Source of the DNA: a virus
Direction: 5' to 3' (one strand)
DNA length: 22,834 nt
Virus record (IMG/VR): IMGVR_UViG_3300042566_000608
Location: 1-22,834 of that record
A program made the position numbers and the translations under genes. Below are positions 14,810-22,834 of the stretch, in pieces; position 1 is the first letter of the stretch, and the number at the start of each line of letters is the position of its first letter. A model generated the notes under the pieces. It was not told where the DNA came from, ran no database searches, and saw nothing but the letters and a program-made list of their open reading frames with translations.

Positions 14810-17385
14810 TGGCTAAATCCGATTTTGGTAATAAACAAGAATTGCAAGAATTTATTGACGGTTTACAAAAAGTCAAAGCTGAATATAATGCACTAAATAA
14901 GTTAGCTAAAGAACTTGCATCAAGTCCTGGCAAAGCACAACAAGATGTAAGAAGGCAAATAAAAGCTCTAAATGAACAATATGAGAGTTATAAATCTATT
15001 TTGAATTCTATAAAGGATGCTCAAAAAGAATTAGATAGTTTTAATAACACACAAAAGAAAATAACAAAAGAGGCAGAAAAAAGTGCAAATGCATTTGATG
15101 ATATGGCCGATTCTTTTGGTGAATTGGAAGGATTACAACATAGTATATCTGCTCAATTTGGAAAAAATCATGTACAAACAAAAGCAATGCAGGCTGTTGT
15201 TGAAAAAACAAAAGCTCAATATAATGGTATACAATCTATATTAAATAATAGTGATGATATCCAACAACATCAAAAGGATACAATACAATCTGCTTTGGAA
15301 ATATATAAAAATTTCCCAGTAACATTAAATGATTTAAACAAACAGTTAAAAAGAAATCAAATCAGTCAAACTGGTGTGAATACTGCCGTAGTAACTACGG
15401 TAAATGAATATAGTGATTTTATTAATCAATTAGATACATCAAATGGTACTATTGCATTGATAAAACAAAGATTAGAAGATTTACTACCTGCAATGGATAA
15501 ATTTAGATTAGCTGCAGAATCTAGTAAAAAAGAATTTGAAGGAATAGACGCAGCTGCCGAAGGTATTGGATTTTTTGCAGGTGGAGTTGCAGGTGGTAGT
15601 GCTATAGTATCAAACGCTGCAGACATAACTAAAAATATGTTATCTGGTACAGATTTAAAAACTATGTCACTTGTTGGTCTGGTTGTTGGTATGATAGAAT
15701 TGCAGGCCCAATTACAAGGTTCTGCACTTGCATTAGCTAAAGCAGATAATGCAATAGAAGAACAATTTCTAAAATCTAGATTAGCTATACATGAACTAAA
15801 TCTTAGTGTGAAAAATGGTTTAGTTTATGAAAAGGCCTTAATAGATTTTAAATATCAAATGGAAGGATTGGCAGCATCTTTTAATGCTGCATCACAAACT
15901 GCATTTTTTGGTACAGGATTAGGAAGTGTACCATATAGTGCTGCACAATTAGAACTGGCCGGAATAAACGCGTCAACACTATCATCTGCAGTAACCGATT
16001 TGGCAACAAATGCAAACACCGGAATTAGAAGTTTAGGATATCAGGTAGCTGTATTTGCAGCTAAAACGGGAATAGCGGCAAGTGAATTTGGTTCAATAAT
16101 GGGTTATTTTAGAATGTTGGATAAGAGTAACGGAATGAATGCAATGGTGGATGTTTCAACGGAATTGCGTAAAGCGTCGGAACAAGGATTTAATCCAGCT
16201 GATATTGCTGCAGAGTTAAAAGATTCGGGTGAACTTGCTTTGGAATATCATATAAAAAGTGGAGCACAATTAGTTAAACAAGTCAAAAGTGTGAAAGCTA
16301 TGGGTGCTTCTTTTTCAAAAATATCTGAAGCTGGTAAATCTATGGTTTTAAATTATAAGGATAGTATTCGTAAAGAAATGCAATTATCTGCAATGTTGGG
16401 TGAAAATGTGGATTTATCAGAAGCTAGAGCATTATTTAATGCAGGTAGAAATGATGAGGCATTGGCATCATTAAAAAAATCAGGAATATATGAAAAGGCA
16501 GCACAATTTGGATTAATAGGTACAAATATGTTATCCGAAACACTTGGTGGAATGGGGATGTCACAATTGGCTGGTGGAAAATATGAAAAAGAAAGTTTCA
16601 AAATGCCTACCAATCAAGAATTTTTAGATAGGTTAACGGAAGCTCAGAAAAATCTAACAATAGATAATGCTGTAATAGATATAAAAAAATCTGCAAGAAT
16701 GGCAGAATTTGATGCTAAAGAAACTATGATATTAAGGGGTGATAAGCGTTCTATTCAATTGGCAGGTAAAATTATACAACAAGATGCACAAAGTTTTCTA
16801 AAAGAACAATATGCAAAATTATTAGCTGGTGGTGAAATTGCAGTTGATGCATATAATACTATTAAAGAAAATCTTCCATATGGAGCTGGAAATTTGTTAC
16901 CAGATTACGAACAAGGTCCTGGTATGTGGATGGCTAAAAAAATGGGTATGTATTCAAAATCAACAGGAAGAGATTATTTAAAAAATCCAGTATCATCCGA
17001 AAAAATTGATTACTATCCTGGAGTAAATGGTATGACATCAACTCAGGCTGCAGTTAGTAATTTAACACCTGGAGCTCAAAAATTTGATTTTACGGGACAT
17101 AATAAATTTTTAGAAGTACAAAAAGAACAAACTGAACAAATATCAAAAAATTCACCAATTCAAACAAAAGTTTTGCAAATGGCCGCAATATCTTTGAAAA
17201 GTATAGATACACAATCAACTCTACAAACTCAACTATTACAAAATATTCAAGCGTTAACTGCAGCTACATCTGGTTTGGCAAATATTGGAATGGGTGATAT
17301 GAAATTGTTATTAGATGGTAAAGAAGTAAAAAGTAGAATTGAAAAAATTTACATTAAAGAAAAAGGAAAGACAAAAGCTGGATAA
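14809..17385 (+). CDS. Tail length tape measure protein (gp29-like)
   Basis: An 858-residue, mostly helical protein. Residues ~1-130 are coiled-coil-like (LQKVKAEYNALNKLAKELAS, RRQIKALNEQYESYKSIL), with further helices to ~245. A Gly/Ala-rich hydrophobic stretch (GIGFFAGGVAGGSAIVSNAA, ~248-267) and a second one (MSLVGLVVGMIELQAQ) could insert in membrane during DNA entry. Long amphipathic helices follow. The C-terminus has Gln-rich helices (LQTQLLQNIQALTAATSGL) and a strand-like end (DMKLLLDGKEVKSRIEKIYI). It lies after the tail chaperones and before tube-cap and hub genes, as gene 29 does in T4. It is longer than T4 gp29 (590), so the tail is expected to be longer than T4's. It sets tail length and is probably ejected before the DNA. 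Confidence 0.85.
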   Translation: MAKSDFGNKQELQEFIDGLQKVKAEYNALNKLAKELASSPGKAQQDVRRQIKALNEQYESYKSILNSIKDAQKELDSFNNTQKKITKEAEKSANAFDDMADSFGELEGLQHSISAQFGKNHVQTKAMQAVVEKTKAQYNGIQSILNNSDDIQQHQKDTIQSALEIYKNFPVTLNDLNKQLKRNQISQTGVNTAVVTTVNEYSDFINQLDTSNGTIALIKQRLEDLLPAMDKFRLAAESSKKEFEGIDAAAEGIGFFAGGVAGGSAIVSNAADITKNMLSGTDLKTMSLVGLVVGMIELQAQLQGSALALAKADNAIEEQFLKSRLAIHELNLSVKNGLVYEKALIDFKYQMEGLAASFNAASQTAFFGTGLGSVPYSAAQLELAGINASTLSSAVTDLATNANTGIRSLGYQVAVFAAKTGIAASEFGSIMGYFRMLDKSNGMNAMVDVSTELRKASEQGFNPADIAAELKDSGELALEYHIKSGAQLVKQVKSVKAMGASFSKISEAGKSMVLNYKDSIRKEMQLSAMLGENVDLSEARALFNAGRNDEALASLKKSGIYEKAAQFGLIGTNMLSETLGGMGMSQLAGGKYEKESFKMPTNQEFLDRLTEAQKNLTIDNAVIDIKKSARMAEFDAKETMILRGDKRSIQLAGKIIQQDAQSFLKEQYAKLLAGGEIAVDAYNTIKENLPYGAGNLLPDYEQGPGMWMAKKMGMYSKSTGRDYLKNPVSSEKIDYYPGVNGMTSTQAAVSNLTPGAQKFDFTGHNKFLEVQKEQTEQISKNSPIQTKVLQMAAISLKSIDTQSTLQTQLLQNIQALTAATSGLANIGMGDMKLLLDGKEVKSRIEKIYIKEKGKTKAG

Positions 17386-17407
17386 TTGCTACAAATTATA
17401 ATATAAG

Positions 17408-17416
17408 ATATTTATA
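17408..17416 (+). promoter_or_regulatory. ATATTTATA motif, candidate late promoter
   Basis: Exact copy 16 bases before the ATG at 17433. It starts the run of baseplate genes 17433-21927, which have only 5-16 bases between them and no further copy of the motif. Confidence 0.45.
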
Positions 17417-17432
17417 ATAAATAAAATTATAA

Positions 17433-18950
17433 ATGGCTCAATTTCTTAGAGATTTATTAAGGAATGGATATAATGGTGTTAAACCAATAGAAACCGTTGA
17501 AAAAAAGAAAGGACTAGGTCAGAGAATTAAAGATGTCGCAACGGCAGAATTAGATAAAAATGGCCCAAGAATTTTATTTTATAAACGATTACCAACATTG
17601 TACGGGTCGGATTTAATAAGAATATCAACGAAAGGCTCAGTTGACCCCGCAAGAACATTGGCTGTAAATACTTCAAGGTATAAATCAAGTACAACAACTG
17701 GTGGAGGATTTGGTAGATTCATAGGTAATTTATTAGGTGGTTCTGCAAATAGACCATCAGACACTATATTCCCGGCAAATGAAAATGGCACACCAAAACT
17801 TGGTGCATCTCCTGTTTCAAAAGACGGCCAACCTATAAATGGTGATTATACTGGTTTAAAATATGCAGTTGAAGCTGGTGCACAATATGTAGTATCACAG
17901 GAACCTGCAGGTAAAAATGCACTTACTGGTTTATTAAAAGGAAATCCATCCGACATTGCAAGAAATGCAGCTGGAGCAATTACAAATGCAGCTAAATCTG
18001 CAGTAAGAAATGTTGCAGTAAAGGCATTAACTTCAAAAAGAATAACAAATGCAAATAAATTAAAAAAAGCTGCAGAAGGTAAGGCCAAAGAATTTGTATT
18101 ATTCCCAAATTCACCTCAAAAAAAAGGTAGTGAATTTATAAAAATAAAAGATGAGTTAGCTCAAATTGGAACAAAATTCATTGATGTTAAAACATTGAAT
18201 ATAAAAGAAAGACATTATTTAATAGATACATTGTTATTAAAAAATGATTCAATTGACGACACAAAATTAAAAGAGGTTATAAAACAAAACACAGGAAATA
18301 ATTTACAATATATAAAAATAAAAAATGAAGAAACAAACCTTTATTTATTATTTCCAGCAACTATAACTGATGTACAGGACAATATGACACCTGAATGGTC
18401 TGCATTTAAATATGTTGGGTCACCTTTTAATACTTACAGATATACTGGAGTTGAAAGAAAAATAGGATTTGATTTTAGAGTTTACTATATAGATAATGTT
18501 GACCAGGGAATAATGAAAAATAAATTAAACTTGTTAAGAGAATTGGTGTACCCATCAAAAAAATTAACAACAATAAAATTAAATGAAAAAAATCCATACA
18601 AACCAATGGTATTTACACCAAATACTATTGAACTTAGTATAGGTGATTTATATAAAAATTTAAAAGGATTTGTTTCAAATTTATCAATAACCGTTCCACA
18701 AGATGCACCATGGGCAATTTCAAATCCAGACCAATACGACCTGTCAACAAATGTAGTTTATCCCACATTTGTAGATGTAAGTTTTGAAATGACTATTATA
18801 GAAAATCATGTAGTAGATAATGATACTATTACATATAGATTTGATGAAGTAAAACCAAATGAACCAAATACACCAGCTGTAGCAAATGAACCAAAACCAG
18901 AAGGACCGGGTGACTCAACATATTCTTTAAAATCTGGATTTGTTGGTTAA
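17433..18950 (+). CDS. Baseplate tube-cap/initiator-like protein (gp48/gp54 position)
   Basis: 505 residues. The N-terminal ~110-230 is low complexity, rich in Gly/Ala/Lys (GGGFGRFIGNLLGGSA, a helix NAAGAITNAAKSAVRNVAVK). The C-terminal domain (~300-470) looks like the tube-related fold of tail tube initiators: LYLLFPATITDVQDNMTPEW, then FKYVGSPFNTYRYTGVERK, IGFDFRVYYIDN, LLRELVYPS, LSITVPQDAPWAI and PTFVDVSFEMTIIE. It follows the tape measure directly, where T4 has genes 48 and 54. It probably joins the hub to the first tube ring. The N-terminal region may grip the tape measure C-terminus. The last ~40 residues are Pro-rich and disordered. Confidence 0.6.
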   Translation: MAQFLRDLLRNGYNGVKPIETVEKKKGLGQRIKDVATAELDKNGPRILFYKRLPTLYGSDLIRISTKGSVDPARTLAVNTSRYKSSTTTGGGFGRFIGNLLGGSANRPSDTIFPANENGTPKLGASPVSKDGQPINGDYTGLKYAVEAGAQYVVSQEPAGKNALTGLLKGNPSDIARNAAGAITNAAKSAVRNVAVKALTSKRITNANKLKKAAEGKAKEFVLFPNSPQKKGSEFIKIKDELAQIGTKFIDVKTLNIKERHYLIDTLLLKNDSIDDTKLKEVIKQNTGNNLQYIKIKNEETNLYLLFPATITDVQDNMTPEWSAFKYVGSPFNTYRYTGVERKIGFDFRVYYIDNVDQGIMKNKLNLLRELVYPSKKLTTIKLNEKNPYKPMVFTPNTIELSIGDLYKNLKGFVSNLSITVPQDAPWAISNPDQYDLSTNVVYPTFVDVSFEMTIIENHVVDNDTITYRFDEVKPNEPNTPAVANEPKPEGPGDSTYSLKSGFVG

Positions 18951-18966
18951 TAAAAATTATTAATAA

Positions 18967-19263
18967 ATGAGATATACATACAATAGAATATTAAAAGAAA
19001 AGGCAACACAAAAACAATATTTTGAATCAACTATATACCCAAAAGTTAAACCAACCAACAACGATATATACATAATATCAACACAATCGGACAGATTGGA
19101 CTTATTGGCTTCAAAATATTATGGAAATGCATCTTATTGGTGGATAATATCGGTTGCAAATAATTTAAACGATGCATCCCTATCAATAGAACCGGGTAGA
19201 CAACTGAGAATACCATCGGACATAAATTCAGTATTAAACGAATTTGAAAGAATTAATAGATAA
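18967..19263 (+). CDS. LysM/gpX-like baseplate protein (gp53-like)
   Basis: The 98-residue protein contains one LysM-like module of the tail protein X/gp53 type: DRLDLLASKYYGNASYWWII, then SVANNLNDASLSIEPGRQLR and IP. In contractile tails these proteins bind the baseplate hub or wedge, not peptidoglycan. It starts 16 bases after the tube-cap gene and ends 5 bases before the hub gene, so it belongs to the same operon. The short length (T4 gp53 is 196 residues) is closer to P2 gpX. Confidence 0.78.
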   Translation: MRYTYNRILKEKATQKQYFESTIYPKVKPTNNDIYIISTQSDRLDLLASKYYGNASYWWIISVANNLNDASLSIEPGRQLRIPSDINSVLNEFERINR

Positions 19264-19268
19264 GTTAT

Positions 19269-21542
19269 ATGATTTACTTAGCACCTCTCAAAAAATGGGT
19301 AGTAGATATTTTAGAAGAAAGAGAAAAAAATCCTAACAAGGCGAATACAAAAATGCCATTTGTTGTTATGACTTCTGGTGCAAAGGTGATTAAATCTACC
19401 GGCTCGATAAAAACAAAACAAGAAGCTATAGACCGAGCAAAAGAAATTATATCAAATAATACCGGAGTTGAATATAAAGGATGTATAATATCAAATCAAA
19501 TTAACCCATCTTTAAATTACTCATTACAACAAACTTTAGTTGGATTTGATTTTACTGGAAAACCAATATATGCAGTTGGTGAGGTTGGTAGAAAAATATC
19601 TATGCCAATTATAGAGTCGGTTGATATTAATACCGATGGAACTAATAATACTCTATTAACTGCAATGGTAAATGTTAGATGTTTTTCATTGAAACAACTT
19701 GAAATGTTTGAATTGTTTTTCTGTAAAGCTGGAATGCATATATTAATAGAATATGGTGATAATTCATCACCATCTACATTAAATTTAGAAAAAGTAATGA
19801 TTCAAAAATCCGATTATGATAAGTTTGTTGGAAATTTTAAATCGTTTACTGACCCGGACATAAATCAATTTGGTAAATATTTAGAAGCGTGTCAAACATC
19901 AAACGGGTCATATGCTAGAGTTGCTGGTAAATTGATAAATTATAATTATTCAATTGACCAAGATGGAACATATTCGGTACAATTGGAAGTTGCACAATCA
20001 AATGAATACAATTTGGCATTACCAAAGGCATTTATTACAAAGTATAAAGCCTTTGACTCACCATCACCAAAGGATAAGGCATCTCAATGGAAACAATGGA
20101 TTAACAAATTAGTAAATGATTTACCTGGATTGAATAAAAGTATAATTGATGATAAATTAAAAGAAACAGATTGGAAACACCATTTTTTTAATTGGGGTAA
20201 AATAAATGAAGATGAATTGGACAAAACTGCATCAACAGAACCATATTTGTCTTTAAAATTCATATTAGAAATATTAGCAAATAATACTGCAAATCAAGGA
20301 AATAATTCGGATTTTATTTTATTTAAAGATGATTATTTTAAAATTAAAGATTCAACCGAAAAAATAATTCCAATAACGGTACATAATAATATGATATCGG
20401 TTGATAATGATATAATATTCCCAAATGAAAATTTACCTCAATTTACATTTGATGAAAAGACTGGTATAATAAAAAAAACAAAATCTGGTGTAGTAGATGG
20501 TAGTATTGGTGTTGGTAATAATAAATTATCTTTAATTCCAAACAAAGAAATATCATTCACAGACCCATTGAACAACAATATAATACTTAAAATTCCAGAC
20601 ATTAAAAATAAAGAAGGCCAACCATTAACGGATTTAAAAATTGGAAATGCATTAAATATTTTTGTATCTTATAAAGTTGTCGGAGAAGCTTGGGAAAGAA
20701 ATACAAAAACGATAGATTTTGTAGTTGATATATTGGATAGAATAAATAAAACTTCTTTTGGTTTATTTAAATTAAGAATTGGGTCTTTATATGAGGGAGC
20801 AAAACAAACTGTAATAGATACCAAATTATATTCCCTAAATACGGAAAAGTTGGATGCTAGAAAACAATATAGATTTAAACCAACTACTATCAATTCAAAT
20901 GTTAGAGATTTCAAATTCAATTTTGAACTAACAGACCAGGTAGCTGCAGCAACTATATTTAATTCATCTAAATTCTTAGCAAATAGAAAGGCAATAAAAG
21001 AAGGAAAATCAGAAAATAAAGATAGCATAAATCAATTTGCAGAATTATATCAAAGTATAGATTACTCTGCATTTTCAACAGCTGATGGTTATTTTTCTTT
21101 GAATGAGATAGAATATCAACAACTTATTAAAACACCGGTAGATACCAATACCAATGAAGATGATGATAAGAACATAGAAGAAACGGTAAAAGCCGAAAAA
21201 GAAGCAAAACGTAAATCTTATGATAATTTTCAAACTAAATTTAAATTCAAAAAAGGAGATATACGAACATTGATTTACGAAGATTATAGTTTTATAAATA
21301 CGGAACTTGGATTGAATACGGAAGATGTTAGAAGTAGATTTGAATTAGTAACTCCGATAAAAGTAAATTTGACAATAGATGGTATTAGTGGCATAACTTG
21401 TGGTGAAACATTTAAAGTAGATGGTATACCTGAACAATATAATAAATTAGGACAATTTCAAATAACTAATACTAAAAATGTAATAAACACAGACCAGGGA
21501 TGGACTACTGAAATTGAAGGTGAATTTAGATATGGTGTTTAA
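19269..21542 (+). CDS. Baseplate hub-like protein (gp27/gpD-type)
   Basis: 757 residues. Visible parts: YSLQQTLVGFDFTGKPIYAV, a beta-domain ITAMVNVRCFSLKQLE-like segment (LLTAMVNVRCFSLKQLEMF), LINYNYSIDQDGTYSVQLEV (hub strand pattern), and a C-terminal beta-domain VNLTIDGISGITCGETFKVD followed by LGQFQITNTKNVINTDQGWT. That end matches the last domain of T4-like hub proteins. Length is well above T4 gp27 (391), with a long insert (~280-480) and a charged linker (~640-670, EDDDKNIEETVKAEKEAKRK). It would form the trimeric base on which the spike sits. No spike or lysozyme gene is in the window. I rate the structural role higher than the exact gp27 equivalence. Confidence 0.68.
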   Translation: MIYLAPLKKWVVDILEEREKNPNKANTKMPFVVMTSGAKVIKSTGSIKTKQEAIDRAKEIISNNTGVEYKGCIISNQINPSLNYSLQQTLVGFDFTGKPIYAVGEVGRKISMPIIESVDINTDGTNNTLLTAMVNVRCFSLKQLEMFELFFCKAGMHILIEYGDNSSPSTLNLEKVMIQKSDYDKFVGNFKSFTDPDINQFGKYLEACQTSNGSYARVAGKLINYNYSIDQDGTYSVQLEVAQSNEYNLALPKAFITKYKAFDSPSPKDKASQWKQWINKLVNDLPGLNKSIIDDKLKETDWKHHFFNWGKINEDELDKTASTEPYLSLKFILEILANNTANQGNNSDFILFKDDYFKIKDSTEKIIPITVHNNMISVDNDIIFPNENLPQFTFDEKTGIIKKTKSGVVDGSIGVGNNKLSLIPNKEISFTDPLNNNIILKIPDIKNKEGQPLTDLKIGNALNIFVSYKVVGEAWERNTKTIDFVVDILDRINKTSFGLFKLRIGSLYEGAKQTVIDTKLYSLNTEKLDARKQYRFKPTTINSNVRDFKFNFELTDQVAAATIFNSSKFLANRKAIKEGKSENKDSINQFAELYQSIDYSAFSTADGYFSLNEIEYQQLIKTPVDTNTNEDDDKNIEETVKAEKEAKRKSYDNFQTKFKFKKGDIRTLIYEDYSFINTELGLNTEDVRSRFELVTPIKVNLTIDGISGITCGETFKVDGIPEQYNKLGQFQITNTKNVINTDQGWTTEIEGEFRYGV

Positions 21543-21552
21543 ATAAAATAAT

Positions 21553-21927
21553 ATGTACAAAGACATTGCAAAAAATATTGAAAACTTTACATTACAAATT
21601 CCAAAAACTGTAATTCCAATTCCAACCGAATTTGATTATGATAATGGGTTTATTAGAAGATATTTTATTCAAAAAACAAATGATTCAAATGGTTTTGTTT
21701 TTGAAGTATCCGAAGAAGTACATGATGAGTTGAGAGATAATCCATTTTGGAAACTTGCAGATTTAAAATGGAGAATAACAGGCCCAAAAGAAACTGTATA
21801 TAACCAAAAAGGTGAACTATCAGATATTGGAGTAGAAATTACAAATAAACAAATAATTAATTTGACATCTAAGACAATACGAAACATATCATTATACTTG
21901 CCAAACTTATTACAATTTCACAAATAA
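21553..21927 (+). CDS. Conserved small tail/baseplate protein of unknown function
   Basis: A 124-residue protein with a compact alpha/beta look: FDYDNGFIRRYFIQKTNDSN, GFVFEVSEEVHDEL, NPFWKLADLKWRITGPKETV and a helical end IINLTSKTIRNISLYLPNLL. I recognise no named family. It begins 10 bases after the hub gene and ends the baseplate operon, so it is probably a virion or baseplate assembly component. There is no signal peptide or membrane segment. Confidence 0.65.
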   Translation: MYKDIAKNIENFTLQIPKTVIPIPTEFDYDNGFIRRYFIQKTNDSNGFVFEVSEEVHDELRDNPFWKLADLKWRITGPKETVYNQKGELSDIGVEITNKQIINLTSKTIRNISLYLPNLLQFHK

Positions 21928-21959
21928 TTTGGTATTATAAATTATTTTTAGTATATTTA
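21928..21959 (+). promoter_or_regulatory. Bacteroidota-type promoter (TTTG-N20-TATATTTA)
   Basis: TTTG at 21928-21931 and TATATTTA at 21952-21959 with a 20-base spacer, 22 bases before the ATG at 21982. It contains the shared string atttttagtatatt (21944-21957). It is the best match of the three to the -7 consensus TAnnTTTG. Confidence 0.65.
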
Positions 21960-21981
21960 AAATATATAAACAATTAAAGTT

Positions 21982-22758
21982 ATGAATAAATACAAACACC
22001 TTACAACGGAAGAACTTCAACAAATGTCATTTGATTGGAGATATCGTGGATTTACTGTTTTAGAATTACTTACTGAAACGGAAGTAGATGAGATAAATGA
22101 AGAATTGGACAGATTAAGATTAGAAAGAAATCAAAACGAACCAGGAAAATGGCAAGAGTTTGAACCTATTATGTATCCACATAGAGATTCAGAAAAAATT
22201 GCTAAACTATTCTCACATCCAAAAATGATGGAAGCGTGTGAATTCTTAATGGAAGGTGGGGTTGTTGGTTTACAAACTTGGGGATATTATAAACCAAAAG
22301 GTGAATTAGGTAGAGATATGCATCAAAACGCATTCTACACAGGATGTGGCCACAATGAGATTATCAACACTGCATTGGCATTGGATAACCATGACCCATT
22401 AAACGGAGCGGTATGGAACTATGAGGGTTCTCATAGATTACCAGTTTTACCAATTGAAGATAATGAGGAAAGAAAAGCAACTAATACTGATAACTGGAGA
22501 AGTGAAAGAGGTAAAAGTTGTGTAATGCCGGAAGGACATGATTTCCGTAAGGTAGAAGGTTATTTGAAAAAAGGACAAGTTGCATTATTACACTCACATG
22601 TAGTACATGGTAGTGAACCAAACAGAGATACGACAAGAATGAGGAGAAATTTCTTATGTGGTTATTTGAAAGAAGGTGCATATTTTCATCCAGGTAATCA
22701 AATGAAAAGAGAACCAATTGATATGTACGAACTTCGTCAAAAACATTGGGGAGAATAA
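21982..22758 (+). CDS. PhyH-family (phytanoyl-CoA dioxygenase-like) oxygenase
   Basis: The 258-residue protein has the PhyH layout: FDWRYRGFTVLELLTETEVD at the start, TWGYYKPKGELGRDMHQNAF in the core, GAVWNYEGSHRLP, and LLHSHVVHGSEPN with RMRRNFLCGYL near the end. In the family Fe(II) is held by H-x-D and a distal His, and 2OG by a downstream Arg. Here the first motif is H114-Q115-N116, with Asn in place of Asp; the distal H209 and Arg219/221/222 are present. It may still bind metal weakly, use another ligand, or have lost activity. It has its own host-type promoter and so is controlled apart from the tail operon. The substrate is unknown; cyanophages and pelagiphages carry related genes. Confidence 0.82.
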   Translation: MNKYKHLTTEELQQMSFDWRYRGFTVLELLTETEVDEINEELDRLRLERNQNEPGKWQEFEPIMYPHRDSEKIAKLFSHPKMMEACEFLMEGGVVGLQTWGYYKPKGELGRDMHQNAFYTGCGHNEIINTALALDNHDPLNGAVWNYEGSHRLPVLPIEDNEERKATNTDNWRSERGKSCVMPEGHDFRKVEGYLKKGQVALLHSHVVHGSEPNRDTTRMRRNFLCGYLKEGAYFHPGNQMKREPIDMYELRQKHWGE

Positions 22759-22760
22759 AT

Positions 22761-22791
22761 TTTGTAAATCAAAATATTTTTAGTATATTGT
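22761..22791 (+). promoter_or_regulatory. Bacteroidota-type promoter (TTTG-N19-TATATTGT)
   Basis: TTTG at 22761-22764 and TATATTGT at 22784-22791 with a 19-base spacer, starting three bases after the PhyH stop. It contains the shared string atttttagtatatt (22776-22789). The next ATG is only 6 bases beyond, so the transcript would have a very short leader or start at the codon itself. Confidence 0.6.
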
Positions 22792-22797
22792 AGGGTA

Positions 22798-22834
22798 TGA
22801 ATCTAATTGAAGATAAACATACCCTACTTTCGTT
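22798..22834 (+). CDS. Start of a further gene (3' truncated)
   Basis: An open frame of 12 codons (MNLIEDKHTLLS) runs off the right edge just after a host-type promoter. Too short to identify. The first two bases of its ATG lie in an inverted repeat (22790-22799 with 22818-22827). Confidence 0.45.

Noticed and set aside
3600-17416. Minus-strand T4 late promoters: the complement of ATATTTATA contains TATAAATA.
   Set aside because: All genes run on the + strand and the motif sits a short distance upstream of their starts, so a + strand role fits better. Antisense promoters cannot be excluded from sequence alone.
22790-22827. Rho-independent terminator.
   Set aside because: The loop is 18 bases and only three T follow the stem. 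The left arm overlaps a promoter and a start codon.
1-22834. tRNA genes, insertion sequences or integrase/attachment sites.
   Set aside because: I looked and saw no cloverleaf-like segment, transposase motif or terminal inverted repeats.

Overview
The window is AT-rich, and every gene I can support lies on the + strand in tightly packed runs. The gene content is the tail module of a contractile-tailed (T4-like, myovirus-type) phage. In order it holds a tail-fibre and appendage region (1-10552), then tail sheath, tail tube, a tail assembly chaperone pair, tape measure, tube-cap/initiator-like protein, LysM/gpX-like baseplate protein, baseplate hub-like protein, and accessory genes at the right end. 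Three sites carry a TTTG box, a 19-20 base spacer and a TATATT box. This is the form of the Bacteroidota housekeeping promoter (-33 TTTG, -7 TAnnTTTG). Starts lack clear Shine-Dalgarno sequences and sit in A-rich leaders, as is usual in that phylum. I infer a T4-like phage or prophage-like contig of a Bacteroidota host, probably flavobacterial. The host assignment is an inference.

Region 1 (1-8831) holds three fibre genes ending in an S74-type (SDxRxK) self-cleaving chaperone domain; the first is cut by the window edge and carries a collagen-like Gly-X-Y stalk. Between them are genes for enzymes that usually act on glycans or proteins: a beta-propeller/FkbM methyltransferase fusion, a 2OG-Fe(II) oxygenase, a TPR-like protein and a GT-B glycosyltransferase. 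The layout suggests the phage decorates its own fibres or host glycans. Two fibre genes (4352 and 6015) share a gap-free duplicated block of 515 bp that includes the upstream leader and its hairpin.

Region 2 (8843-10552) is one appendage protein in which a complete intein-like Hint domain of about 159 residues interrupts an adhesin that ends in a LamG-like domain. The residue after the terminal His-Asn is Lys, as in bacterial intein-like (BIL) domains rather than a classical splicing intein.

Region 3 (10623-21927) is the tail-building block. A strong terminator (13449-13478) separates sheath and tube from the chaperone-to-hub genes. Between tube and tape measure, a gp26-like gene ends four codons after a run of seven T, and a second frame opens exactly there. 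This mirrors the G/GT frameshift arrangement of long-tailed phages. A nine-base motif, ATATTTATA, precedes most structural genes and is a candidate late promoter.

Region 4 (21928-22834) has a host-type promoter, a PhyH-family oxygenase with an altered metal-binding motif, and the first codons of another gene behind a third host-type promoter.
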